NCBI GenBank assembly: GCA_002331025.1
Contig: DCYG01000045.1
Span: 1-64,000, forward strand
DNA from: Firmicutes bacterium UBA2116
GTDB taxonomy: Bacteria; Bacillota; Clostridia; Tissierellales; Sedimentibacteraceae
DNA length: 64,000 bases
Direction: 5' to 3'
The translations under genes and the position numbers were made by a program. This document shows, piece after piece, positions 44,666 through 52,192 of the stretch. Below the pieces are notes generated by a model, which made no database searches, was not told where the DNA came from, and saw only the letters and a list, made by a program, of their open reading frames with translations. The number at the start of each line of letters is the position of its first letter. The stretch's first letter is position 1.

Positions 44666-47134
44666 ATGAAAAAATTAAGGTTCAGAACAAATTCACGACA
44701 TATTAGCCAATTAGGTAGAGAGCTAGTCACCGATTTTGTTACTGCATTAGTTGAATTAATTAAAAATTCATATGATGCAGATGCATATGGGGTGAAAATT
44801 ATTTTAGATAAACCGAATACACCTGAAAGCAAAATAATTCTTATCGACACCGGTTCGGGGATGACTCAAGAAGATTTCGAGAATAAATGGATGGTAATAG
44901 GGACTAATAACAAGGTGACAGAACCTTTTTCAGCTAAAGGAAGAAAGAAAGCTGGAAAAAAAGGTATTGGACGTTTTTCTGTAGAGAGAATTGCTGAAAA
45001 AGTAAGCGTTTATTCTTTTACTGATACAGAGCAGCCTTATAAGGTGAAAATTAATTGGAATAGTTTCGAGGATATAAATATCGCTGCACTTAATCAAAGA
45101 ATTAATATCTTAATGGATCACGAAGATCCGTCTGCCGCAAAATATATTAGTAGTCAGTTAGAGTATTTTTTTATAACTGATAAAGTAGATGAGGTAGATA
45201 AAAATTTAGTTGTTACTCTTATGGGTGGGAGTGCATTTGATTATCCGATTTTTTATGATATTAATACACTCATTAAGCTTCAAAAAAAGATAGTACCCAT
45301 TTTGAAGAAGTACGAAGACATTGAACAATTGGTTGAGGATATCGAAAGTTCATTAGAAATAATAGATATTCAAAATGAGACCGTAGCATTTTCAATGTTA
45401 GATGAACTATATCAAAGATACGAATTGCCCGATCCACAAACAGGTATGATTTTAGTAATGCAGGGACTTCGAGATGAGTGGAAACAAAAAGATATTGATA
45501 AATTGCAAAAAGAATTGAGGCTTCTCGTGGCTCCAGACTTAATTGAACAAGACCCTTTTATAATAGAACTTAATGCTCCTGAATTTAGGATAGAGGATAT
45601 CGTTCTAATAAATGAAATTCTTGATTCAAGGTATGCAAAAGTTGATGCAAAAATATATGATAATGCTAAAAAGATATACATATCATATAAAGATAAGGAT
45701 GGTAAAACAGATTTAATAGAAGAAGAACTGGAACAGCCTCTCTTGTGTGGTGATGTATATGCGGAAGTATATTTCTTCCTTAGAGATGCCAATAATCTTA
45801 CAAATGCAGGGGCAGGATATAACTTTAGATTCGCTTTAAAGATGCTAGATACTTATTGTGGAATCAAAATATATCGTGATAATTTTCGAGTTAAACCTTA
45901 TGGAGATATTGGGAATGATTGGCTGTTTCTGGATCAAAAGAAAGTTAAAGATACTCATGGATATCTAGTTGGTAATAATCAGGTTATAGGTGTTGTAAAG
46001 ATTGGAGACGTCGCCAATTCCCTACTTGTTGATGCAACCAATAGAGAAGGAATTATTGAAAACGAAGCATATGAACAACTCATAAACTTTTTAACTAAAT
46101 GCACTAATTTAATTAGTGACGTTAGAAGAAAGGCATATTTGGCAGATCAGGAAAATGAGAAAAAGCTAGCAGCTGAAAAAGAAAAAATAGATGCTCAATT
46201 TGATAATGTTAAAAAGCAATATCAAGACAATCCATTGATGAAACAAATTGAAGAAGTAACACAAACTACTGATCATAAAGCTATCCCGGAAAAATTGGAG
46301 CAACTTGCCAAGGCATATATTGAAGATTCAGAAAAGAAAAAGGCAGATATACAAAAATTACAAAATGATTATGATCACCATTATAGTGAAACAAAAAGAA
46401 TTTATCAGGATAAAATTAACTTTCAAGAGAGTGAGCTGAATCTATATAAAAACCTTGCTTCGCTCGGAATGCTGACTGGATCATTTGGGCACGAAACAAG
46501 CGACATTGTAAGCCGAATACAAACCAGTTTGCATTTAATAAATGTATATTTAGACAAGGATGTAGACAAGAATCAAATCAAGGATGTAGTGAGTATTGTT
46601 AGTGGTGACTTTGGTAGAATATATGCATATAGCAACTTGATTGTGAATTTTCTAAGGAAGCGTAAGCGAGAAGTAACGGCTGACATAGATTTTGGGAGTG
46701 TTTTAGCAGAGGTAACGGGCTTTTACAGAGGAATTGTGAATTCGTTCAATGTTACATTAGATACAAAATGTGAGCAGCAAATTATTTATGCTATGAAGCA
46801 AATTGACTTAGAATCAATTATTATCAATATGGTTACCAATGCTTTTGAACAAGTAAAGGGCAAGCAAATTCGCCAAATTAGAATTAGCATTGAGCAGAGC
46901 TTATCTCATATTATATTAAACTTTGAAGATTCCGGAGATGGTGTTCCAAAAGGAAAAGAAAATGATATATTTAGACCGTTTGAAACAACTAAAGAAGAAG
47001 GTATTGGTTTAGGCTTGAATATTGTTAAGGATATTGTAGAAAACTATGGTGGAGAAATAAAAGTGGAACGCTCAGAGACTCTACATGGCGCAAAATTTGT
47101 TGTGCTATTACCTAAAGGAGGTAACGAAGAATGA
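44666..47134 (+). CDS. Double-GHKL ATPase with histidine-kinase-like C-terminus
   Basis: 822 residues from the ATG at 44666 (GAGGTGAG upstream). The N-terminal Hsp90/MORC-like ATPase has ELIKNSYDADA (E30, N34), DTGSGMT and GRKKAGKKGIGRFSVERIA. A middle domain and long coiled coil (about 490-590) follow. Then come an H-box-like GSFGHETSDIVSRI with H609 and a second, kinase-type HATPase domain (NMVTNAFEQV with N725, DSGDGVP, GIGLGLNIVKDIV). No membrane segment or periplasmic sensor is present, so it senses something inside the cell. The stop overlaps the receiver start in ATGA. Confidence 0.85.
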   Translation: MKKLRFRTNSRHISQLGRELVTDFVTALVELIKNSYDADAYGVKIILDKPNTPESKIILIDTGSGMTQEDFENKWMVIGTNNKVTEPFSAKGRKKAGKKGIGRFSVERIAEKVSVYSFTDTEQPYKVKINWNSFEDINIAALNQRINILMDHEDPSAAKYISSQLEYFFITDKVDEVDKNLVVTLMGGSAFDYPIFYDINTLIKLQKKIVPILKKYEDIEQLVEDIESSLEIIDIQNETVAFSMLDELYQRYELPDPQTGMILVMQGLRDEWKQKDIDKLQKELRLLVAPDLIEQDPFIIELNAPEFRIEDIVLINEILDSRYAKVDAKIYDNAKKIYISYKDKDGKTDLIEEELEQPLLCGDVYAEVYFFLRDANNLTNAGAGYNFRFALKMLDTYCGIKIYRDNFRVKPYGDIGNDWLFLDQKKVKDTHGYLVGNNQVIGVVKIGDVANSLLVDATNREGIIENEAYEQLINFLTKCTNLISDVRRKAYLADQENEKKLAAEKEKIDAQFDNVKKQYQDNPLMKQIEEVTQTTDHKAIPEKLEQLAKAYIEDSEKKKADIQKLQNDYDHHYSETKRIYQDKINFQESELNLYKNLASLGMLTGSFGHETSDIVSRIQTSLHLINVYLDKDVDKNQIKDVVSIVSGDFGRIYAYSNLIVNFLRKRKREVTADIDFGSVLAEVTGFYRGIVNSFNVTLDTKCEQQIIYAMKQIDLESIIINMVTNAFEQVKGKQIRQIRISIEQSLSHIILNFEDSGDGVPKGKENDIFRPFETTKEEGIGLGLNIVKDIVENYGGEIKVERSETLHGAKFVVLLPKGGNEE

Positions 47135-47625
47135 GTGAATTAAGAGGTCTATTTATAGAAGATGAAGTGGCTAATATAGACATTTACACAAAGTTATTTG
47201 CACTAGAAGGCCTACATCTTGAATGCATCGATAAATTACCGGCAACTTTAGATGGATTTTATGACATTGTCTTAGAAAGAGATGTTGATTTCTTAATTAT
47301 TGATTATCATTTGGATAAGCAGGTTACTTATAAAGGGATTGATGTATTAAGAGAAATAAGAAAACATGATAGTACAATATACGCTGTACTGCTGACTAAT
47401 TATCAACTTGAAGATTTTGCGGATCAATTTGGTGATTATGATTACGAATTAAAAAAGGATGCAATTGTTGAGCGTTATGTAGATGTAGCTGAAAAGATTA
47501 AAAGAGCTTGTGAGCTGCGAAAAGAAAATATGATATATAAAGGAATTGAGCAACAGGCAGAGGAAGAATCAGATACTATAAAGTTACTAAAAGAAATCAG
47601 TTCTAAATTAGATTCTAAGGAATGA
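47131..47625 (+). CDS. Stand-alone response-regulator receiver protein
   Basis: 164 residues. The receiver fold is complete: acidic pocket E10, D11 and E12, phospho-acceptor D58 in FLIIDYHLD, T in LLTNYQ, and Lys in ELKKDA. The last 40 residues are a short helix with no DNA-binding domain. It overlaps the kinase-like gene and is followed 16 bases later by the HNH nuclease, so phosphorylation may be the link between sensing and nuclease activity. That link is inference. Confidence 0.85.
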   Translation: MSELRGLFIEDEVANIDIYTKLFALEGLHLECIDKLPATLDGFYDIVLERDVDFLIIDYHLDKQVTYKGIDVLREIRKHDSTIYAVLLTNYQLEDFADQFGDYDYELKKDAIVERYVDVAEKIKRACELRKENMIYKGIEQQAEEESDTIKLLKEISSKLDSKE

Positions 47626-47641
47626 TTGGAGGTGCTTTAGA

Positions 47642-48592
47642 ATGGAATACCAACGAAAATTTAGATGGGCTAATTATGAAACACCGAAATGCAAAGAGTA
47701 CCTTAGAAATGACTTTTCTCATGAATGTGCATACTGTAAATTGCAGGAAAAAGAAGTTGGTCTTATCGATGCAAATTATTTTGAAATAGACCATTTTAGA
47801 CCTCAATCAGACGATGATCTAGCGTTTAATCCTCATTTGTATAGCAATCTCTATTATGCATGTGAAAAATGCAATGGTGAAAAAAGCGATACTTGGAGCG
47901 AAGCATTACTTGATCCGTGTAAGGAGGATGTTTTTTCTGGTGTATGTCCCCCAATCATCGGGGGATACAACGCGGATACGTTGTATAAGTATATTGCGCA
48001 AGACGACAGAGCAAGCTATTATATTGATACATTCAAATTGAATTCTAGACATCATATAAGGATTAGAAAACGAAGAATTAATAGGCAAAACAATATTCAT
48101 CAAATTGATGCTCTAATGGATGAAATTTTACATAAGTTCGACAGTAAAAAGAATCTCGCAAATCTGGATCAATTGATTAAGCAGTTAGATCATTTGAGAC
48201 TAAGCAAAAAAGAAGAATTATCTAATCTATCTAAAGATGAAAAGTTTGAGTCAGTGGAAGAGTATCTTATGCTTCGGGATACTAAAAACAGCATCGTATT
48301 CGAAGAATATAATATGGACATTAAAATTAAAATTGAAGAAATTAGTTATTACTGTGAACTTGTGGTAGATAATTCTGACACTGATAACGAAGTTAAACTA
48401 AAGTTCTTAGATACAGAAAAGCTAACTATATGGTTCGAAAAACTGAGATATCAATTTGGCATACTTTATTATTACTCTAAACTGGACAAGTTATATTTCT
48501 ATCCCATATCTAAACTAATAAATAAAAGTGATATTGCCGAATTTGGAAGTAGAAAACAAATTAAGTTAACAGAAGAGAATATGATCACTTAA
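47642..48592 (+). CDS. HNH endonuclease-family protein
   Basis: 316 residues. A HNH/His-Me finger lies at residues 29-93: CAYC (C29, C32), EIDHF (D50, H51), YSNLYYACEKCNGEKSD (N69, C74, C77) and LLDP, as in the TIGR02646-type putative effectors. The C-terminal 200 residues are helical without a recognised domain. GGAGGTG lies 6-12 bases before the ATG. It is the likely effector of the operon; whether it cuts DNA or RNA is unknown. Confidence 0.83.
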   Translation: MEYQRKFRWANYETPKCKEYLRNDFSHECAYCKLQEKEVGLIDANYFEIDHFRPQSDDDLAFNPHLYSNLYYACEKCNGEKSDTWSEALLDPCKEDVFSGVCPPIIGGYNADTLYKYIAQDDRASYYIDTFKLNSRHHIRIRKRRINRQNNIHQIDALMDEILHKFDSKKNLANLDQLIKQLDHLRLSKKEELSNLSKDEKFESVEEYLMLRDTKNSIVFEEYNMDIKIKIEEISYYCELVVDNSDTDNEVKLKFLDTEKLTIWFEKLRYQFGILYYYSKLDKLYFYPISKLINKSDIAEFGSRKQIKLTEENMIT

Positions 48593-48609
48593 AATGGGAA
48601 AATATTGTT

Positions 48610-48680
48610 TGCTGCAAGGGGTTACTAGCTACCTAAGACATCATTATCGCCGCCACAGGCATACGGAGGTAATTGTCGAA
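48610..48680 (+). repeat. R1 structured repeat, copy b
   Basis: ACATCATTA (48638-48646) is shared with copies a and c. The stem pairs ATTA-C-CC-CC type bases with GG-GG-TAAT (48643-48673) around a loop containing AGGCATAC, where other copies have AAGGCACG. It lies between the HNH gene and the HEPN gene. Confidence 0.55.
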
Positions 48681-48732
48681 TTATGTTGTGATAAAAATGC
48701 AAATAATATATAACCCTAAGGGAGAAATGGTA

Positions 48733-50088
48733 ATGAAATTGCTAATTGAAGAATGGGCTGAAAATAATCTAACTGACAATGCGTTTGAAATGATGAAAGA
48801 AGCAGTTATGTGTTATAAAATAGGAGCATATAGATCCGCATATCTGATGTCATATTTAGCCTTTAAGTTGACGATAAGAGAACGGTTGCTTTCATCAAGT
48901 TCAAAGCCAGATAGTATAAGTGAGTTAGATTGGAATGATGAAGTTATATCAGTCTTAAGAAATGATGATAAATGGGAAGAGTGCATTAACAGAATGGTAA
49001 CTACTGCTCCCGATAACAACAAAACATGTTTAGGCAAAATATTTAAGTTTTCTAATAGAGAAAAGATAAAAAGCAGATATGAAACATGGAAATACACTCG
49101 ACACAGTTGTGCGCATGGAAAAGAAGAGCAGATTTCATCTGCTACTGTGGAGCAGTTTTGGAATTACATGCAAAATGATTTGCCAGAATACTATGTGCTA
49201 GGGGGAGAAGAATATCTATTGGATGAATTATACCGTACATATAAGTATTTCTATTCCCTCAAAAGTCTCCACTTAAATAAACTATTAAGAGACATCTCTG
49301 CTGTTTATAAGAAAAATGTAAAGCATTGTTTTAATGCGCTATATAAAAAAGAAAAATCATGTTTATTTATAAGCGGAAGCAACGTTGAGTTTTGGAATGC
49401 AGTTTTCATCTATGATGATGTAAATATCTCAGATGGATTTATTGACTTTATATATGAGCATTCTGATTATTTTTTAGATTGGTATACAAAATATCCTAAA
49501 TTATTTTATATGATGATAAGTAAGCACAAGACCTTTATACAAGAAGAATTAGCTCCAATGATAGAAAAGGGATATTCCATTGATCAAAATGCATTCTGGA
49601 ACATACTTTGTGATATTTTACAGCATGATCACAAATTAATAAATTTAAATAAAATAACATCAGATTATTATAAATTTAAAAGTATAGAATTAATTGATTT
49701 ATCTTCAATAAAAATGAGCATTCTTAAACAGTATGGTGTATTTAAAGCATTTCTCTGGAATGCTGGAAAAGATTTGTTTAACAATGATAGTACAGCACAT
49801 TGGGATTACTATGCTTGGGGGAGTGAAAAAGATGATGCTTATATTATTAAATGCTTTGATTATATTGAATGGGATATGGATTTAATCGAAAAGATGGAAA
49901 ATAGCTTTGAGTATCTAAAAGAAAATGTTGAAAGCAGAACAAATAGTGATTCAAGGTGGAATGGAAATAGCCGGATTGCAACTTATGAAAAAATCATAAA
50001 AAGCAGTAAAGATAAAATAGAAGAAACATGTAAAGATAACGATATTGAGTTGGCAAAATTTTTGAATATAAATGAGCTGCTAAAATAA
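48733..50088 (+). CDS. Large protein with a HEPN-like N-terminal domain
   Basis: 451 residues from the ATG at 48733 (AAGGGAG at 48717-48723); an ATG at 48727 is the alternative. Residues 14-135 are helical and contain R123-HSCA-H128, an Rx4H motif as in HEPN ribonucleases. The preceding part (AFEMMKEAVMCYKIGAYRSAYLMSYLAFKL) fits the first HEPN helices. The C-terminal 300 residues are unassigned, rich in Tyr, Lys and Asp. HEPN proteins often kill or halt the cell by RNA cleavage during phage attack. R1 copies flank it on both sides. Confidence 0.65.
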   Translation: MKLLIEEWAENNLTDNAFEMMKEAVMCYKIGAYRSAYLMSYLAFKLTIRERLLSSSSKPDSISELDWNDEVISVLRNDDKWEECINRMVTTAPDNNKTCLGKIFKFSNREKIKSRYETWKYTRHSCAHGKEEQISSATVEQFWNYMQNDLPEYYVLGGEEYLLDELYRTYKYFYSLKSLHLNKLLRDISAVYKKNVKHCFNALYKKEKSCLFISGSNVEFWNAVFIYDDVNISDGFIDFIYEHSDYFLDWYTKYPKLFYMMISKHKTFIQEELAPMIEKGYSIDQNAFWNILCDILQHDHKLINLNKITSDYYKFKSIELIDLSSIKMSILKQYGVFKAFLWNAGKDLFNNDSTAHWDYYAWGSEKDDAYIIKCFDYIEWDMDLIEKMENSFEYLKENVESRTNSDSRWNGNSRIATYEKIIKSSKDKIEETCKDNDIELAKFLNINELLK

Positions 50089-50153
50089 GTTGAGACAAAC
50101 CATAATTTCAAATCTTTTGAATCACTTAATAGTAAAACAAAATGTTGAAAAAT

Positions 50154-50231
50154 AGGTTCCGCCAAGAAACCAGTGGGTCTTCCTTACATCATTATCACCG
50201 CCACAAGGCACGTGGAGTGCGTCTGTCTGCT
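50154..50231 (+). repeat. R1 structured repeat, copy c
   Basis: GGTTCCGCCAAGAAACC (50155-50171) forms a small stem. ACATCATTATCA and a CCAC/GTGG stem (50201-50215) around AAGGCAC follow. It shares AACCAGTGGGTCT and CAAGGCACGTGGAG exactly with copy d. It lies between the HEPN gene and the TetR operon. Confidence 0.65.
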
Positions 50232-50325
50232 ACAAAGTGTTGACATATAAAAACGGAAATAATTTGTAAAACCGTGGGTTTAAATACTTCACGGTTTTCT
50301 TATGTCCAGAATTTATATAAATATC

Positions 50326-50375
50326 TTGCAAGTAAATAAAAAGAATGATATAATCAATAAATCAATCGATTGATT
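50326..50375 (+). promoter_or_regulatory. Promoter with 16-bp palindromic operator of the TetR operon
   Basis: TTGCAA (50326-50331) and TATAAT (50349-50354) are 17 bases apart. AATCAATCGATTGATT (50360-50375), a perfect palindrome, starts six bases after the -10 box. The first gene is a TetR regulator, so this is very likely its autorepression site. Confidence 0.8.
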
Positions 50376-50401
50376 GAATTATTTTGAGAAAGGATAATTT
50401 T

Positions 50402-50959
50402 ATGGACAAAAGATTAAAGCTATTAGTTTCTGCTAAATACTTATTTTCAACGATGGGTTTTGATAAGACATCAATTCGTGACATTGCGAATCATGCTCAA
50501 GTTAATAGCTCGATGATCTCATATTATTTTGGTGGCAAGGAAGGGATGATAGAAGCTATTTTTGAGGCTTTTTTTCCAAAAGAAGATATTTGCTCTGAAA
50601 TTATTGATCCAATCAAGCAATTAGAACAAATTATTAGAAGAATCATAGAAATAAGAAAGAATGATCCTGAGTTAGTTGATTTTTTACACCGTGAAATAGT
50701 TTCGAAAAATAATATGGTGATTATAAAACCTTATATTGAACCATTTTGGAACGATATTAGAGAATTACTCGTTGCTGGTAAAAGTAAGAGATACTTTGAG
50801 TTTGATTCATTAGAAGTTGCATTTAGCTATATACAAGCATCAATGAGTTATCCGTACCATTATAATGTACTAAGTGCGGAGGATCAAAGTATTGATTTAT
50901 CTAATGAATTTACCGAAGAATTAATCCAGTTAGTTATGAAAGGAATTTTGCGAAAATGA
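50402..50959 (+). CDS. TetR/AcrR family regulator
   Basis: 185 residues from the ATG at 50402 (GAAAGGA upstream). The HTH reads TSIRDIANHAQVNSSMISYYFGGKEGMI, and the C-terminal domain has the LVDFLHREIVSKN segment seen in several TetR groups. Its gene overlaps the SRPBCC gene by ATGA, so both are translated together. The palindrome AATCAATCGATTGATT upstream is its probable target. Confidence 0.9.
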   Translation: MDKRLKLLVSAKYLFSTMGFDKTSIRDIANHAQVNSSMISYYFGGKEGMIEAIFEAFFPKEDICSEIIDPIKQLEQIIRRIIEIRKNDPELVDFLHREIVSKNNMVIIKPYIEPFWNDIRELLVAGKSKRYFEFDSLEVAFSYIQASMSYPYHYNVLSAEDQSIDLSNEFTEELIQLVMKGILRK

Positions 50960-51426
50960 AATATAGAATTGAAACTAAAATAATAATTAATGCATCACTT
51001 GAAAACGTATGGAATATTTTTATGAATTTTCAAGAGCACGACCAATGGAATGATTTTATTAGGATACAAAGTGGTGAAAAAAAGATCGGAGATAAAATTA
51101 AAGTAGATTTCCTAAGTAATGGGAAAGTGAAAATGACCATGAAACCTACAGTTGTTGACATACAAGAAAATGAAGCATTTGAGTGGATTGGAAATTTAGG
51201 AATTAAAGGTATATTTGATGGACATCACCAATTTAGATTTAAAGATATTGGTTATAATCAAACGGAGTTTATTCAAGCAGAAGATTTTAGTGGATTGCTA
51301 ATAAGGTTATTAATGAAATCGGTTATTGAGCCGACTAATATACAATTCAAAGAGTTCAATGAAAACTTCAAGTTGTTCATTGAGACCAAAAAATGTTTGC
51401 CAATGGAGATTTATCGAATGGATTGA
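50956..51426 (+). CDS. SRPBCC/START-like ligand-binding protein
   Basis: 156 residues with the SRPBCC fold pattern: IINASLENVWNIFMNFQEHDQWNDFIR, FEWIGNLGIKGIFDGHHQFRF, and a long C-terminal helix. Such proteins bind hydrophobic small molecules. It is encoded between a TetR regulator and a small membrane protein, an arrangement that suggests response to a lipophilic compound. Confidence 0.83.
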   Translation: MKYRIETKIIINASLENVWNIFMNFQEHDQWNDFIRIQSGEKKIGDKIKVDFLSNGKVKMTMKPTVVDIQENEAFEWIGNLGIKGIFDGHHQFRFKDIGYNQTEFIQAEDFSGLLIRLLMKSVIEPTNIQFKEFNENFKLFIETKKCLPMEIYRMD

Positions 51427-51449
51427 GCTATTGATAAAAGGAGTTTAGT

Positions 51450-51788
51450 ATGAAAAATCTAATTCGTTTAGAAGAAATAATGATTTTTGGATTGTCTATC
51501 TATTTATTCAGTTTGCTTAATTATAGCTGGTGGCTATTTTGGGGGTTGCTTTTAACACCCGATCTTGGGATGTTAGGGTATGCATTAAACACAAATTTTG
51601 GAGCAATAGTCTACAATGTTGTGCATCATAGAGGGCTGCAATTAATTATTTACTTTCTTGGTGCATTTCTGGGTATAAGAATTATTATGTTGATTGGAGT
51701 TATATTATTTGCTCATTCAAGTCTTGACAGAGTCTTTAGCTTTGGCCTTAAGTATATAGATAATTTTAAGCATACGCATTTAAATTAA
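51450..51788 (+). CDS. DUF4260-like small membrane protein
   Basis: 112 residues with three hydrophobic segments (MIFGLSIYLFSLLNYSWWLFWGLLL, LGMLGYALNTNFGAIVYNVVHH, IYFLGAFLGIRIIMLIGVILFAHSSLDR). The sequence pattern LLTPDLGMLGY ... NVVHH ... AHSSLDR fits DUF4260. Function unknown. It ends the TetR operon; AAGGAG precedes the ATG by eight bases. Confidence 0.8.
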   Translation: MKNLIRLEEIMIFGLSIYLFSLLNYSWWLFWGLLLTPDLGMLGYALNTNFGAIVYNVVHHRGLQLIIYFLGAFLGIRIIMLIGVILFAHSSLDRVFSFGLKYIDNFKHTHLN

Positions 51789-51942
51789 TGTTCTTCCGTG
51801 TATTATAAATTCATTGCAACATTGTAGTGTTCTTATTGTAAACAAGGATAGAACTTGGATTAACAACTCAATTATTTCTTGAAAACGCAATATATAGTTA
51901 CTTGAAATAGTGATTGAGATTATTGACATTTTAGAAGTATAT

Positions 51943-52023
51943 TCATCCGCCAAGGAACCAGTGGGTCTACACGACATCATTTTTGTCTACTCAAGGCACG
52001 TGGAGACAGTTGTTCTTTTGTCC
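51943..52023 (+). repeat. R1 structured repeat, copy d
   Basis: CCGCCAAGGAACCAGTGGGTCT is followed by ACATCATT and a stem in which TGTCT (51983-51987) pairs with AGACA (52004-52008), around TCAAGGCACGTGG. Compared with copy a the stem bases are changed but pairing is kept. It lies between the DUF4260 gene and the helicase. Confidence 0.65.
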
Positions 52024-52118
52024 CAACAAAAACCGAATGACGGGATTGAGGTGGTTGATTTGAACTTGGACTAGTTGGATGCGACCGGTGCTGAGGCAAA
52101 GGCTACTTATGCAGAAAT

Positions 52119-52182
52119 TATTTTTGGATGATGAATTAGAGGAAGATTCAGTATGTGCAATTTTTGCACATACTGCTAGTGA
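52119..52182 (+). repeat. 64-bp perfect duplicate of an internal RhuM segment
   Basis: These 64 bases are identical to 60523-60586 inside the RhuM-family gene. The duplicate contains the perfect inverted repeat GTATGTGCAA-TTT-TTGCACATAC. It lies directly upstream of the helicase start, with R1 copy d before it, and is too short to encode a functional product. It probably marks a recombination junction. Confidence 0.85.
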
Positions 52183-52192
52183 GATATAGCAA

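Noticed and set aside
47947..47965. CCCCC/GGGGG hairpin as terminator
   Set aside because: It lies within the HNH coding sequence and lacks a T-run.
39643..52023. CRISPR array
   Set aside because: R1 copies are kilobases apart, imperfect and contain no spacer-sized intervals.
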